Source: Ferruginibacter sp. (GTDB lineage Bacteria; Bacteroidota; Bacteroidia; Chitinophagales; Chitinophagaceae). From it: DNA of 64,000 nt. Below, piece by piece: positions 37,963 through 47,540 of this stretch. The translations under genes were made by a program, and so were the position numbers. The stretch is taken from positions 124,001-188,000 of the forward strand of contig JAHBTP010000002.1 in NCBI GenBank assembly GCA_019638485.1. Reading direction: 5' to 3'. Every line of letters begins with the position of its first letter. The stretch's first letter is position 1. The notes under the pieces were generated by a model. The model ran no database searches, was not told the origin of the DNA, and worked only from the letters and a program-made list of their open reading frames with translations.

Positions 37963-39414
37963 ATGTTAGATAAAAGTATTTTAATTATTGATGATGATTT
38001 GGATATGTGTCTCTTATTAAGCCACTATTTGAGTCGAAAGGGGTTTTCGGTGAGTGTGGCTAATTCGGGTTCAAAAGGAATTGCTGATTTTAAGGCCGGT
38101 CATTTTGAAATTGTTTTGTGTGATTATCGGCTTGGTGATAAGGATGGAAAGGATGTGCTACAAGAGATAAAGATGATTTCTCCACAGGTTATTTTTATAA
38201 TTATAACAGCATATTCAGATATAAAAATTGCTGTTGATGTTATTAAGCGAGGAGCCTTTGATTATATAACCAAGCCACTTATTCCGGATGAGGTATTAAG
38301 TGTTTTGAATAAGGCTTTGCAGGGGCTGGGGCACACATCTGCACACAATGAACGAAAGGTAGTTTTTAATGAAAGCTCCCTTGGTAAGGAATCTTCAACT
38401 GATAACAAAGAGTATATTTTAAGTGAAGCCAGGGGAATTAAGGAAGTGTATAAGCAAATTCAAATTGTAGCACCTACAGATTACAGTATAATATTGTACG
38501 GAGAAAGTGGTACAGGTAAAGAGGTAATTGCAAAAACAATTCACCATTTAAGTCATAGAGCAGCTAAGCCATTCATCGCTATGGATTGTGGTACATTATC
38601 AAAAGAATTAGCAGGTAGCGAATTATTTGGTCATGTAAAAGGAGCATATACAGGAGCGTTAAGTGATAAGGAGGGTCATTTTGAATTAGCTAATGGAGGT
38701 ACACTTTTTTTAGATGAAGTGGCAAATCTTAGCGTTGAAGTACAAGCACTTTTATTAAGAGTAATTCAAGAAAGAAAGTTTAAACGAGTAGGAGGCAATA
38801 AAGAACTTTCGGTAGATGTTAGAATAATAGTTGCTTCAAATGAAAATTTACAAGAGGCTTACCGGAAAGGAAAATTTCGGGAGGACCTCTTCCACCGGTT
38901 TAATGAATTTAGTATTTACTTGCCACCATTGCGTAATCGAAAGGAGGACATTTCCTTGTTTGCAGATTTCTTCCTTCAAAAGGCCAAGACTGAATTGGGA
39001 AAGGAAATTCATGGCTTTGACGAAGAGGTGATGCAGATGTTTTTAAATTACAATTGGCCGGGTAATTTACGTGAGTTTAGAAATGTAATCAGACGAGCTG
39101 TTTTACTAACCGAAGGAGAAAGAGTAAGTGCCGAAACCTTACCATTGGAAATTACCAGACCTAATATTTGGAACGAAAAGCCGGCTGTTGAAAAACTGTC
39201 TCAACAGGAAGGTGAGAAATTAGATGGCACACAGGCTGAACCTAAAGAGTTTGATTTGAAGAATGCAGCTACAAGAGCAGAATATGAAGAAATTATGCGG
39301 GTTCTGAAAGAGGTGAATTTTAATAAAACAAAGGCGGCAGAAATCTTACGGATAGATCGTAAAACCCTCTATAATAAAATTAAAAGCTATGAGGATTCTC
39401 TAAGTAAACCATGA
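37963..39414 (+). CDS. NtrC-family sigma-54-dependent response regulator
   Basis: An enhancer-binding activator. Receiver domain with Asp54 (IVLCDYRLGDKDG) and KP; AAA+ domain with Walker A GESGTGKE, the sigma-54 contact loop GAYTGA (the usual GAFTGA with Phe changed to Tyr), Walker B GGTLFLDEV, and an R-finger region; a Fis-type helix-turn-helix at the end (NFNKTKAAEILRIDRKTLYNKI). From ATG 37963 it has 483 residues; the TTG two codons earlier is less likely. rpoN is also in the window (54263). The kinase gene follows 74 bases later. Confidence 0.93.
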   Translation: MLDKSILIIDDDLDMCLLLSHYLSRKGFSVSVANSGSKGIADFKAGHFEIVLCDYRLGDKDGKDVLQEIKMISPQVIFIIITAYSDIKIAVDVIKRGAFDYITKPLIPDEVLSVLNKALQGLGHTSAHNERKVVFNESSLGKESSTDNKEYILSEARGIKEVYKQIQIVAPTDYSIILYGESGTGKEVIAKTIHHLSHRAAKPFIAMDCGTLSKELAGSELFGHVKGAYTGALSDKEGHFELANGGTLFLDEVANLSVEVQALLLRVIQERKFKRVGGNKELSVDVRIIVASNENLQEAYRKGKFREDLFHRFNEFSIYLPPLRNRKEDISLFADFFLQKAKTELGKEIHGFDEEVMQMFLNYNWPGNLREFRNVIRRAVLLTEGERVSAETLPLEITRPNIWNEKPAVEKLSQQEGEKLDGTQAEPKEFDLKNAATRAEYEEIMRVLKEVNFNKTKAAEILRIDRKTLYNKIKSYEDSLSKP

Positions 39415-39488
39415 TGCTATTTAAAATATATTTTACTAAATAGTAGATGCTTACTTTTCATTTATTTATTGCTAATTAAACGTAAGGT

Positions 39489-40937
39489 ATGAATAAGGAG
39501 CGTATTGAGCAGCATATTCGGGTGTTGTTAATTGATGAACAACAGGATGAGTTTTCATTAATATCAGATTTTGCAAAAGTTATTGTACATCCTCATATTG
39601 AATTGTCAAGATGTAATGATTTTAGCCAGGCAGCACAGTTCATACAACAGTATGCTTATGATCTTTATATAATTAATTCTTACCCGGATGCACAACTTGC
39701 CCTTAATTTGATTAAAGAGGCTGAGGAAAATAATCATGAACAACCCTTTATTGTTTTAATTGAAAGAAATAACGAAGATGTGGGTGGAGAGGCAATAGCA
39801 GCCGGGGCTATGGACTATCTTGTAAAATCAGAACTAAATCCGGAAAAACTAGGTCGTTGTATTCGATACGCGGTTAGTCGTTATAAAGCTTTACAGATGC
39901 TAAAGGCTAATGAAAGGAAATACCGAAGTGTCTTTAAGTCTTCAACTGATGCAATTTTTCTGATAGACGAGAGTTTTCAGTTTAAGGATTTAAATTATGC
40001 TACTGAAGAATTGCTGGAGAGTTCAAGGGAGGTGTTGATGAATAGAGGAATGATGCAATTTATTGAAGAAGAAAAAAAGGAAGAATTAATAAAAGGATTA
40101 AAGAGTAAAAAAGCGATTATTAAAATGCCCATTGAATTGGTCTCAGCAAAAGGGACTAAAAGAGAGTGTTTGTTTAGTGCTTCTTTAGAAGACGATGATG
40201 AAGGTCTTTACTTTCAGATTATCATACACGATATTACGGAGATGAAAAAAGCAGAAAGAATAATTCTCCGACAGGAAAAGCGCTCTGCTTTAGATAGAAT
40301 GTTGGAAGTATTGGCACATGAGGTTAGAAATCCACTAAATAATATTAATCTTTCTGTTGAACAACTATCTACAGATTCTTTGGAACCAGAAAACAAAGTG
40401 TTTATTGATATTATTACCCGTAATAGCAACCGCATTGATAGCCTTATTACTCAATTGCTAAATGCAAGTAGGCCTACTCAAATAATTGAAAAGAAAGTTG
40501 CATTACAAGATGTGATTGCAGAAACTATGGCTATTGCAAACGATAGAATTACCCTGAAAAAGATTCAATATCTTGCTAACCTCCCTAAAGAAAATGTTTG
40601 GATAAAAGCAGATGGAGAAAAATTAAAAATCGCGTTACTGAATATTTTTATTAATGCTATTGAAGCCATGGGAGAGGGTGTGGGTAAGCTTTCTGTTTCT
40701 TTAAAAAGGAAGGACAAAGAGGTTGAATTGGATATTGCCGATAATGGATGTGGAATATGCAAAGACAGGTTAGAACACATCTTTGACCCTTACTTTACCG
40801 GAAAAAGAAAGGGAATGGGACTGGGGCTTTCTACTACACTAAATATTTTACAGTCTCACAATGCTAATGTAGATGTTGAGTCGAATCTTGGAGAAGGAAC
40901 TCAATTTAAAATTACTTTTCCTGAGTATCAGCCGTAA
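39489..40937 (+). CDS. PAS sensor histidine kinase with degenerate receiver domain
   Basis: A 482-residue cytoplasmic kinase, with no membrane span. It begins with a receiver-like domain (1-130) in which the expected phospho-Asp is replaced (YDLYIINSYPD, Asn in the Asp slot) although the Lys near the end of the fold (YLVKSEL) remains; then a PAS domain (about 140-250), a HisKA with His277 in LEVLAHEVRNPLNN, and HATPase motifs LLNIFINAIEAM, DIADNGCGI and GMGLGLSTT. It likely feeds the preceding NtrC-type regulator and perhaps the stand-alone receiver. Its last 10 bases overlap the convergent unknown gene. Confidence 0.9.
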   Translation: MNKERIEQHIRVLLIDEQQDEFSLISDFAKVIVHPHIELSRCNDFSQAAQFIQQYAYDLYIINSYPDAQLALNLIKEAEENNHEQPFIVLIERNNEDVGGEAIAAGAMDYLVKSELNPEKLGRCIRYAVSRYKALQMLKANERKYRSVFKSSTDAIFLIDESFQFKDLNYATEELLESSREVLMNRGMMQFIEEEKKEELIKGLKSKKAIIKMPIELVSAKGTKRECLFSASLEDDDEGLYFQIIIHDITEMKKAERIILRQEKRSALDRMLEVLAHEVRNPLNNINLSVEQLSTDSLEPENKVFIDIITRNSNRIDSLITQLLNASRPTQIIEKKVALQDVIAETMAIANDRITLKKIQYLANLPKENVWIKADGEKLKIALLNIFINAIEAMGEGVGKLSVSLKRKDKEVELDIADNGCGICKDRLEHIFDPYFTGKRKGMGLGLSTTLNILQSHNANVDVESNLGEGTQFKITFPEYQP

Positions 40938-41479
40938 TCTTCAGAGTATAGAGGTAGAATTTTAATTATCTGGTCAAGAAATATCGGATCTATTTTATTT
41001 ATGGCAGTAGTACTGTTTCCTAAAATCTGCCATTCATCATTTTCCATATCCATTAAAGTATATAAATACCTTTTATTTGTATTATAAATTTCATACAGTC
41101 TATATCGCCCATTTGTATAACCGAAAAATCCAAAATTGAGTAATTTATTATTGTAATATTGACAATGCCATATCAGTAATTTTGGAACGTGAACAGGAAG
41201 CTTAATTAATGGACGCATGCTAACACCTACTATTTCGGCAAGCTGGGTAAAACCTAAATCTTCTTCCATCCACCTGCCTGTTTCTACGTCGGTATAAAAA
41301 ATATTTTCATACCCATCTGAAAAACACACTTTGAATAAATGATGATGTTTGTTTGGCAATTCAAACACCCAAGCAGATAAATCTGCTCCATCATACGTAA
41401 GGTTTATCATGTTATGCATAGCACCCCGTTTATTAGCATTCAGCATAAATGTTGCCATTTTTTTGCTTGTATATGCCAC
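40928..41479 (-). CDS. hypothetical protein, 183 residues
   Basis: I do not recognise it. The protein has no signal peptide or membrane span, and contains many aromatic residues and paired Asp/Glu (DGADLSAWVFELPNKHHHLF, FFGYTNGRYRLYEIYNTNKR), suggesting a compact beta-rich soluble domain. Three close Met codons leave the start open (MAYTSKK, MATFML, MHNMINL). Its end overlaps the histidine kinase gene by 10 bases on the other strand. No partner gene is on the same strand immediately upstream. Confidence 0.55.
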   Translation of the reverse strand: MAYTSKKMATFMLNANKRGAMHNMINLTYDGADLSAWVFELPNKHHHLFKVCFSDGYENIFYTDVETGRWMEEDLGFTQLAEIVGVSMRPLIKLPVHVPKLLIWHCQYYNNKLLNFGFFGYTNGRYRLYEIYNTNKRYLYTLMDMENDEWQILGNSTTAINKIDPIFLDQIIKILPLYSEDYG

Positions 41480-41776
41480 TATTTTAAAATCTTGATAATT
41501 GGTGAATTTCTCTGGGGCTGTAATAGAAATTCAAAGGAATGGAGAGGTTTTAAACCGAAAGGATTAATGGAGGATTTCAGCAACAAGATAAAATTAATTT
41601 TTAGTAAATGCAAGATGCTACCTATAAAATATATTAATATATGGTATTATATGGCAGTGCCAATCTGCAAAACGAAGATGCTTATTTTAAAATAATAATT
41701 TTTATTTTAAGGAAAGAGCCATAGCCGGATGCCTTTTCGTAAATGGTAATGATACTTAATATGCATTCTTCCTAAT
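41480..41776. other. intergenic region without a clear gene
   Basis: About 300 bases between the unknown protein start and the S46 peptidase terminator. A plus-strand frame runs into it from inside the 41-kb gene but looks non-coding (low-complexity, no family). I see no RNA gene. Confidence 0.5.
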
Positions 41777-41808
41777 AAAACAGGCTGCTTATTTAAGCAG
41801 CCTGTTTT
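41777..41808 (-). terminator. terminator of the S46 peptidase gene
   Basis: A 15-bp perfect stem (AAAACAGGCTGCTTA and its complement) with a tiny loop. On the minus strand it is followed by TTTTATTAGG; the plus strand also has T bases, so it may work in both directions. Confidence 0.8.
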
Positions 41809-41828
41809 TAATAATTATTTCAAAAAAA

Positions 41829-43994
41829 TTATCTTATCAATTTCAGTTCATTAATTAGATGAGATGCTCCACCTAATTTATCAATACACCATAAAACATA
41901 GCGAATATCAACGTTAATAGTGCGGTTTAGGTCTTTGTCAAATGCAATTTTATGGCTCAAAGCTTCGTAATTGCCATCAAAGGCAAGACCAATCAAGTTT
42001 CCCTCACCATCAATTACAGGGCTTCCACTATTTCCTCCTGTTATGTCATTATTAGAAATAAATCCGGTTACTAAATCATTTCTGGTCTTATCTATATATT
42101 GGCCAAAATCTCTCTTTTTTAAGAGGTCAATTTGTTTTGCCGGTAAATCAAATTCATAGTCTCCCGGGATATATTTTTCCAAAATCCCCTTGCTGGTTGT
42201 TACATAGTCATAATGAACAGCATCACGTGGATTGTAGCTCTTTACTTGTCCATAGCTTACCCGCATGGAGAAATTTGCATCCGGATACATTTTATTTATG
42301 CCATCAGGGTTCATTTCGCGTATCCCCTTCATATATAAATAAGCCAATTCTGAATTCTTTTCCCTAAAAGCTGAATATAATGAAGAATAATTTTCAGTAT
42401 AGTTTTTAATGAAAGGAGAAATATAACTAAAAGCAATATCATTACTCAAAGTATTTACATCAGGGCTGGCTGTAAAAGCATTCCATTTTACATCATCTAA
42501 GATCATTGATTTGGCAAATACATCTTTTGAAAAGTTCATCCACGTTTGCTCTTCGTCCAAGTTTCCATATTGAACCTGAATACGATTAAATACATCCTTT
42601 GGGTATTGTGCCTTATCAATATCATGATAATACATCATCATCATCTTGCCTAAAATCTTCATGTCACTTGAATTGTCCGCTCCCTTTAAATAATTAGTCC
42701 GCGCTTTATTTGCTGATTCAATTGATTTATCCAGCTCAGTTTTAGAGATGCTGTCATTGGAGAGTGTCTTTTCTAAACTAATGAGAGAACTTGTAAATGA
42801 TGCCAAGGAAGAGCCCATGATGCCCTCATTTATATATTGCCTTACCTTACTGTAAGGTGTCCATGCTGCGTAGTTCTTTTCATAATCAGATAAGATATTT
42901 TTATACATTGGTTTATTGATTGCCCATTGTGTAAATCTTTTTTCAAAGTCTTTCTTTTGATCAAATGTTTTAAACTTTATTAACTGTTTAGTTTCTCCAT
43001 CAAAGAATTTCCAATAGTTTGCAGTGCTTGCATAACGTGAAGCCAACTTGAGTTTAACTGCAGGATCTTTTATCATTTGCTCGTGCATATATTTTAAACG
43101 AACTTCACGAAGTGCTACTAAAGAAGGATTTTCAATTTCATTTTTAAGTTTTATTCCCATACTGGTTTCATATCGGTTGGTAGAGCCCGGATACCCGTAT
43201 ATCATTGCAAAGCTTCCTTCTGATACACCTTTTAAGCTTACCGGTAAAAAATATTTAGGCTTCATCGGAACATTGTCCTTGCTATACTCTGCTGGCTTCC
43301 CGTCTTTTGAAGCATATACTCTAAAAACAGAGAAATCTCCTGTATGGCGTGGCCACTCCCAATTATCCGTGTCACCACCAAACTTACCTACACTTTCAGG
43401 AGGTGTTCCTACAAGACGTACATCACGATAGATTTGATATACATACATGATATATTGATTGCCGTTGAACATACTATAAACTCGTGCAGTAACACCATTC
43501 TCTTTATCAGAAGCTTTCTCAATAATTGATTTATACACCTCTTGAACTTTATTTGCACGTTCTTCCCAGTTAAGACCTTTTAGCTGATCTTCTACTTGTT
43601 GTGTTACATCCACGATCTTATCTAAAAACCATACAGATAAATTCGTTTGAATTTCCTGATCTTTTGATGCAGCATAAAAGCCATCGCGTAAATAGTTATT
43701 TTCTACACTGCTTGCGGCTGCAATGGCACCATAACCACAGTGGTGGTTGGTGAATAATAACCCCTGGCTACTAACAATCTCGCCGGTGCAACCTCCACCA
43801 AAAATTACAATAGCATCCTTAATAGAAGATTTATTAATGGAATACAATTGTTCTTTAGTAAGCTTTAACCCTTTTTTTACCATGTCATTATATACCTGCT
43901 GTCCAAGTAACATGGGCAGCCACATACCTTCATCGGCTTTTGCCTTAAAGATGCTTGAAATCAGAACAAGCATTAAAAAGAATTTCTTCATCAT
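41829..43994 (-). CDS. S46 family dipeptidyl-peptidase (DPP7/DPP11 type)
   Basis: A periplasmic exopeptidase that removes dipeptides from oligopeptides, part of protein-fuelled metabolism in Bacteroidota. The 721-residue protein has a signal peptide ending AKA, then DEGMWLPMLL, the catalytic His in TNHHCGYGA (His85), the Asp region GGDTDNWEWPRHTGDFSVFR and the Ser in GGNSGSPVIDGEGNLIGLAF. All triad regions are intact. DPP7 (hydrophobic P1) versus DPP11 (acidic P1) depends on a residue I do not assign here. A TAGGTTTG box 19 bases upstream and a strong terminator frame a single-gene unit. Confidence 0.94.
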   Translation of the reverse strand: MMKKFFLMLVLISSIFKAKADEGMWLPMLLGQQVYNDMVKKGLKLTKEQLYSINKSSIKDAIVIFGGGCTGEIVSSQGLLFTNHHCGYGAIAAASSVENNYLRDGFYAASKDQEIQTNLSVWFLDKIVDVTQQVEDQLKGLNWEERANKVQEVYKSIIEKASDKENGVTARVYSMFNGNQYIMYVYQIYRDVRLVGTPPESVGKFGGDTDNWEWPRHTGDFSVFRVYASKDGKPAEYSKDNVPMKPKYFLPVSLKGVSEGSFAMIYGYPGSTNRYETSMGIKLKNEIENPSLVALREVRLKYMHEQMIKDPAVKLKLASRYASTANYWKFFDGETKQLIKFKTFDQKKDFEKRFTQWAINKPMYKNILSDYEKNYAAWTPYSKVRQYINEGIMGSSLASFTSSLISLEKTLSNDSISKTELDKSIESANKARTNYLKGADNSSDMKILGKMMMMYYHDIDKAQYPKDVFNRIQVQYGNLDEEQTWMNFSKDVFAKSMILDDVKWNAFTASPDVNTLSNDIAFSYISPFIKNYTENYSSLYSAFREKNSELAYLYMKGIREMNPDGINKMYPDANFSMRVSYGQVKSYNPRDAVHYDYVTTSKGILEKYIPGDYEFDLPAKQIDLLKKRDFGQYIDKTRNDLVTGFISNNDITGGNSGSPVIDGEGNLIGLAFDGNYEALSHKIAFDKDLNRTINVDIRYVLWCIDKLGGASHLINELKLIR

Positions 43995-44013
43995 GTAGAA
44001 TTGTTTTTGTTCG

Positions 44014-44021
44014 CAAACCTA
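44014..44021 (-). promoter_or_regulatory. -7 promoter box of the S46 peptidase
   Basis: TAGGTTTG on the minus strand, 19 bases before the ATG at 43994. It is divergent from the GH3 promoter less than 100 bases away. Confidence 0.55.
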
Positions 44022-44097
44022 ACCATTTTTTGCCTACTAAATACGCTGTGATTTACACGAAAAACCCTTTTAGATATTAGATTAGCTACCAATAATT

Positions 44098-44105
44098 TAT
44101 ATTTG
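44098..44105 (+). promoter_or_regulatory. -7 promoter box of the GH3 operon
   Basis: TATATTTG with TTA 18 bases upstream. Its last three bases are the TTG that would start the longest frame, so the true start must be the ATG at 44127, with a leader of about 15 bases. Confidence 0.6.
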
Positions 44106-44126
44106 TCAATACATACCAACCTGTGT

Positions 44127-45656
44127 ATGGCATTGATTGATTTTAAAATCCCGGCATCTATTGCACGAGCGCTTAACCTACCGGTAAAGGATGCGCGCAG
44201 CCAGCAACTTAAAGTGTTACGCAAGTTGGTGGATAAGGCAAGGTTTACCCAATTTGGACAGTTCTATCGTTTTGATGAAATGCTATTGAGCAAACACATT
44301 GGTAAAGCTCTTCAAAAAAACGTACCGATATATGATTATTCAAAAATATATCAGGAATGGTGGTATAAGGCCTTAGAAGGTGTTCCTGATGTTTGCTGGC
44401 CCGGTGTTATAAAATATTTTGCATTGAGTAGCGGTACAAGCGAAGCTGCCAGTAAATATATTCCTATTACCAAGGATATGCTACGCAGCAATACCTTCAC
44501 CAGCCTGAGGCAACTTTTTACCCTTATGCGATATGAAAATTTGCCAACAAGCGCTATTGGTAAAGGATGGCTGATTTTAGGTGGTAGCACATCTTTGCAA
44601 AAAGGACCTACTTACTATGCAGGAGACTTAAGCGGAATTCAACAACGAAATATTCCTTTTTGGTTTATGGGCCTTGGATTATATAAACCGGGAAAGAAAA
44701 TTGCTTCAGTACGTGATTGGAGTGAAAAGCTGGAAGAGATTGTAGAAAAAGCTCCGGATTGGGATATCGGATTTATTGTAGGTGTTCCGGCATGGCTGCA
44801 GTTGGTTATGGAAAAGATTATTGAACGCTATAAACTTAAACATATACATGAAATGTGGCCAAACCTCGGAATTTATGTACATGGTGGGGTGGCAATGGAC
44901 CCGTATAAAAAAGGATTTGAAAAAATTTTAGCCAAACCCCTTGTTTATATTGAGACCTATCTTGCCTCCGAAGGGTTTTTGGCATATCAAACGCGTCAGG
45001 GTACAAAAGGGATGCAGTTGGTGTTGAATAATAATATCTTCTTTGAATTTGTTCCCTTTGATGCCAAAAATTTTGACTCAGAGGGAATTATGGTTAGCAA
45101 TCCGGAGGTATATATGGTACATGAAATTGAAATGAATAAAGACTATGCTATCCTAATCAGTACAAATGCCGGCGCCTGGCGTTATGCTATTGGAGATACA
45201 ATTAGACTGGTTGATAAGGAAAGAAGTGAAATTGTAATTACCGGGCGTACCAAACATTTTCTTAGCCTGTGTGGTGAACACTTAAGCGTTGATAATATTA
45301 ATAAGGCAATTGAAATGACTTCGCAGGAGTTAAATGTCTTTATCCCGGAGTTTACCGTTACAGGGATTCCATTTGAAAATTCATTTGCGCATAAATGGTA
45401 TATTGCTACAGATGATAAAGTAAATAAAGAGGAATTAATTACTACCATAGATGAAAAATTGAAATTGCTGAATGATGATTATGAGGTTGAACGGAAACAT
45501 GCACTGAAAGCAATTAAGGCCGAAGTGCTTTCAGAAAAAGTCTTTCTTGAGTTTATGGAATCCATTGGCAAAATTGGTGGACAACACAAATTTCCTCGTG
45601 TGTTGAAAGGAAAAATGCTGGAGGAATGGGAGGCTTTTCTTGCTCGAAATTTATAG
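44127..45656 (+). CDS. GH3-family acyl-acid amido synthetase
   Basis: GH3 proteins are ANL-type enzymes that adenylate a carboxylic acid and join it to an amino acid; in plants they conjugate auxin and jasmonate. The 509-residue product has the ATP motif ALSSGTSEAASKYIPIT, the second binding region YAIGDTIRLVD, TGRTKHFLSLCGEH and the C-terminal AMP-binding subdomain. Bacterial GH3 homologs are widespread but their substrates are mostly unknown. From ATG 44127 the start MALIDFKIPASIAR fits the family. It heads a four-gene operon with LysE, an unknown protein and mtgA. Confidence 0.87.
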   Translation: MALIDFKIPASIARALNLPVKDARSQQLKVLRKLVDKARFTQFGQFYRFDEMLLSKHIGKALQKNVPIYDYSKIYQEWWYKALEGVPDVCWPGVIKYFALSSGTSEAASKYIPITKDMLRSNTFTSLRQLFTLMRYENLPTSAIGKGWLILGGSTSLQKGPTYYAGDLSGIQQRNIPFWFMGLGLYKPGKKIASVRDWSEKLEEIVEKAPDWDIGFIVGVPAWLQLVMEKIIERYKLKHIHEMWPNLGIYVHGGVAMDPYKKGFEKILAKPLVYIETYLASEGFLAYQTRQGTKGMQLVLNNNIFFEFVPFDAKNFDSEGIMVSNPEVYMVHEIEMNKDYAILISTNAGAWRYAIGDTIRLVDKERSEIVITGRTKHFLSLCGEHLSVDNINKAIEMTSQELNVFIPEFTVTGIPFENSFAHKWYIATDDKVNKEELITTIDEKLKLLNDDYEVERKHALKAIKAEVLSEKVFLEFMESIGKIGGQHKFPRVLKGKMLEEWEAFLARNL

Positions 45657-45683
45657 CACCACATAGAAATCAGATTTGTTGTT

Positions 45684-46307
45684 ATGCTGCATGCTGTTAT
45701 TACTGGGTTACTATTAGGACTGGCACTGGTGTTTTCAGTGGGGCCTGTGATTTTTACATTGCTTAAACTGCGAATAAATTATGGGATAGCATCTGCATTC
45801 TATTTTGCAGCGGGTGTATGGCTAAGTGATTTGTTGTGGGTAATAACAGCCAATTTCTTTAGTAGCTTATTGGGTAAATTGATTGTTTATAAACATGTAA
45901 TTGGTATTGTAGGAGGAGTTTTTCTATTGGGGCTTGGTGTTTATTATTTGTTTTTTAAAAAATATCATACAAAGGAAGAATTGGATGCGGGCGTATCTAT
46001 TGACAAGTCAACACACTTAAAAATTTTCTTAACCGGATTTTTGATTAATACCCTCAACCCGGGTGTTGTGGCTTTATGGTTTGCTGCAGCAACCAAGGCC
46101 ATAACGAATACATTTAATCAGCGTATTGTGCTCTTTACTATCTGCTTAGCTACAAATATTTCTGCAGATGTATTAAAAATTCATCTGGCAGGAAAATTGC
46201 GTAGCAGACTTACAAATAAAAATATCGTTATTTTGAATAAGGTATCAGGCTCATTATTTTTAGTTTTTGGTATTGTACTGATTTTAGGCGTTCTTTTAGC
46301 TGATTAA
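45684..46307 (+). CDS. LysE/RhtB family amino-acid exporter
   Basis: A 207-residue inner-membrane exporter with six predicted helices. It starts MLHAVITGLLLGLALVFSVGP, the classic LysE N-terminus with the GP pair, followed by GVWLSDLLWV and, in helix 4, FLINTLNPGVVALWFAA (NP motif of the family). LysE proteins export amino acids or homoserine-lactone-like compounds. It starts 27 bases after the GH3 stop, so export of a conjugated or free amino acid made by the GH3 enzyme is a reasonable guess. Confidence 0.88.
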   Translation: MLHAVITGLLLGLALVFSVGPVIFTLLKLRINYGIASAFYFAAGVWLSDLLWVITANFFSSLLGKLIVYKHVIGIVGGVFLLGLGVYYLFFKKYHTKEELDAGVSIDKSTHLKIFLTGFLINTLNPGVVALWFAAATKAITNTFNQRIVLFTICLATNISADVLKIHLAGKLRSRLTNKNIVILNKVSGSLFLVFGIVLILGVLLAD

Positions 46308-46316
46308 AATTTCTTT

Positions 46317-46862
46317 ATGCGCTTCTTTCTGGTGATTATACTCTTCTCTTCTTTACCTGCTTTTGCTCAACCATCAGATTTTTTGGTATTGAAAAAGCAT
46401 AATAAAACCATTAAACGCTTCTATGCCGGAGGAAATATTGAAATGATGACTAAGCAAGGTGCATATAGAAATGCAATAATTAATGCAATTCGAAATGATT
46501 CTCTTTTTCTTCAGGAGTTTTTAGTACAGGATGTTCCTACTATTTGGGGCAGTATGATTCATGATACCTTAGGAAGCTTCCGATATGCTTATCACTACAA
46601 TGATATTTTACGAATAGGAAAAAGAAAACCGGGCTTTGATATTAGAGGAAGTGGCGTTGCCTTAATGTATGGCTCAGCACTTATAGCCTTTGGAAGTGGG
46701 ATGGTATATCTTACCGATAGAAAAAGATTTAGTGAAGAACTGTTGTTAGGTGGCTTAGCTTTGGGCGCCGTTGGATATATACTTACTAAGCTTGGTTCAA
46801 AGCCAATTGTAATGGGGAAGCACGGTTATAAAATACAATATGTTCAGGTAACACCACAATAG
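46317..46862 (+). CDS. hypothetical secreted or membrane protein
   Basis: No family recognised. The 181-residue product has a signal peptide (MRFFLVIILFSSLPAFAQ), a beta-rich middle (LKKHNKTIKRFYAGGNIEMM, ALIRN-like repeats) and two hydrophobic segments near the C-terminus (VALMYGSALIAFGSGMVYL and LLLGGLALGAVGYIL). It sits inside the GH3-LysE-mtgA operon with 9 and 6 base gaps, so co-expression is clear, function is not. Confidence 0.7.
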   Translation: MRFFLVIILFSSLPAFAQPSDFLVLKKHNKTIKRFYAGGNIEMMTKQGAYRNAIINAIRNDSLFLQEFLVQDVPTIWGSMIHDTLGSFRYAYHYNDILRIGKRKPGFDIRGSGVALMYGSALIAFGSGMVYLTDRKRFSEELLLGGLALGAVGYILTKLGSKPIVMGKHGYKIQYVQVTPQ

Positions 46863-46868
46863 TTTTTT

Positions 46869-47540
46869 ATGTGGAAGGTTGTTCGTCGGATTTTAGTTTT
46901 CCTTTTTATTGCTCAACTGGCATATATTCTTTTGTGTCGCTGGGTTAACCCGCCTATTACGCTTACTCAAATGAGTAATTTGAATTATGGTCTCAAGCGG
47001 GATATGATTCCTTATTCAAAGATGGGGCGCAATATAAAGTTAGCTGCTATTGCCGGAGAAGATCAGTTGTTTGCTGAACATAATGGTTTTGATACAAAGA
47101 GTATAAAAAGAGCTGTTGAATTTAATAAAAAGCATCCTAAAAGACGGCGAGGAGCAAGTACGATTAGTCAGCAAACAGCAAAAAATGTTTTTTTATGGCA
47201 GGGCGGTGGATTCTTTAGAAAGGGGCTTGAGGTTTACTTTACTTTTATGATTGAAACACTATGGCCTAAAGAACGTATCCTTCAAACCTATCTGAATGTG
47301 GCGGAGATGGGTAAAGGGGTTTATGGGGTTCAAGCAGCCGCAAAAAAATATTTTAATAAAAATGCCGCTAACCTTACTGTACAAGAGGCGGCTCAAATAA
47401 TTGCCTGCTTGCCCAACCCCAAAAAATTTACAGTAAAACCACTTAGCCCCTATGTATCGCAACGCTCGGCTTTCCTAATACAACAAATGAGGCAGCTATC
47501 AGGAAACCCGGAAATTGAAGAATTGCTTTCTGACCAATAA
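46869..47540 (+). CDS. mtgA: monofunctional biosynthetic peptidoglycan transglycosylase
   Basis: MtgA polymerises lipid II into glycan strands. The 223-residue protein has an N-terminal membrane anchor (LVFLFIAQLAYILLC) and a GT51 domain with the catalytic Glu in AGEDQLFAEHNGFD, the RRGASTISQQTAKN motif, and KERILQTYLNVAEMG. No transpeptidase domain follows, which distinguishes it from class A PBPs. It ends the GH3 operon and its stop codon directly abuts the stop codon of the convergent nadR-like gene. Confidence 0.93.
   Translation: MWKVVRRILVFLFIAQLAYILLCRWVNPPITLTQMSNLNYGLKRDMIPYSKMGRNIKLAAIAGEDQLFAEHNGFDTKSIKRAVEFNKKHPKRRRGASTISQQTAKNVFLWQGGGFFRKGLEVYFTFMIETLWPKERILQTYLNVAEMGKGVYGVQAAAKKYFNKNAANLTVQEAAQIIACLPNPKKFTVKPLSPYVSQRSAFLIQQMRQLSGNPEIEELLSDQ

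Noticed and set aside
44103..44126. TTG start for the GH3 gene
   Set aside because: That TTG is the last part of a TATATTTG promoter box; ATG 44127 gives the family N-terminus.
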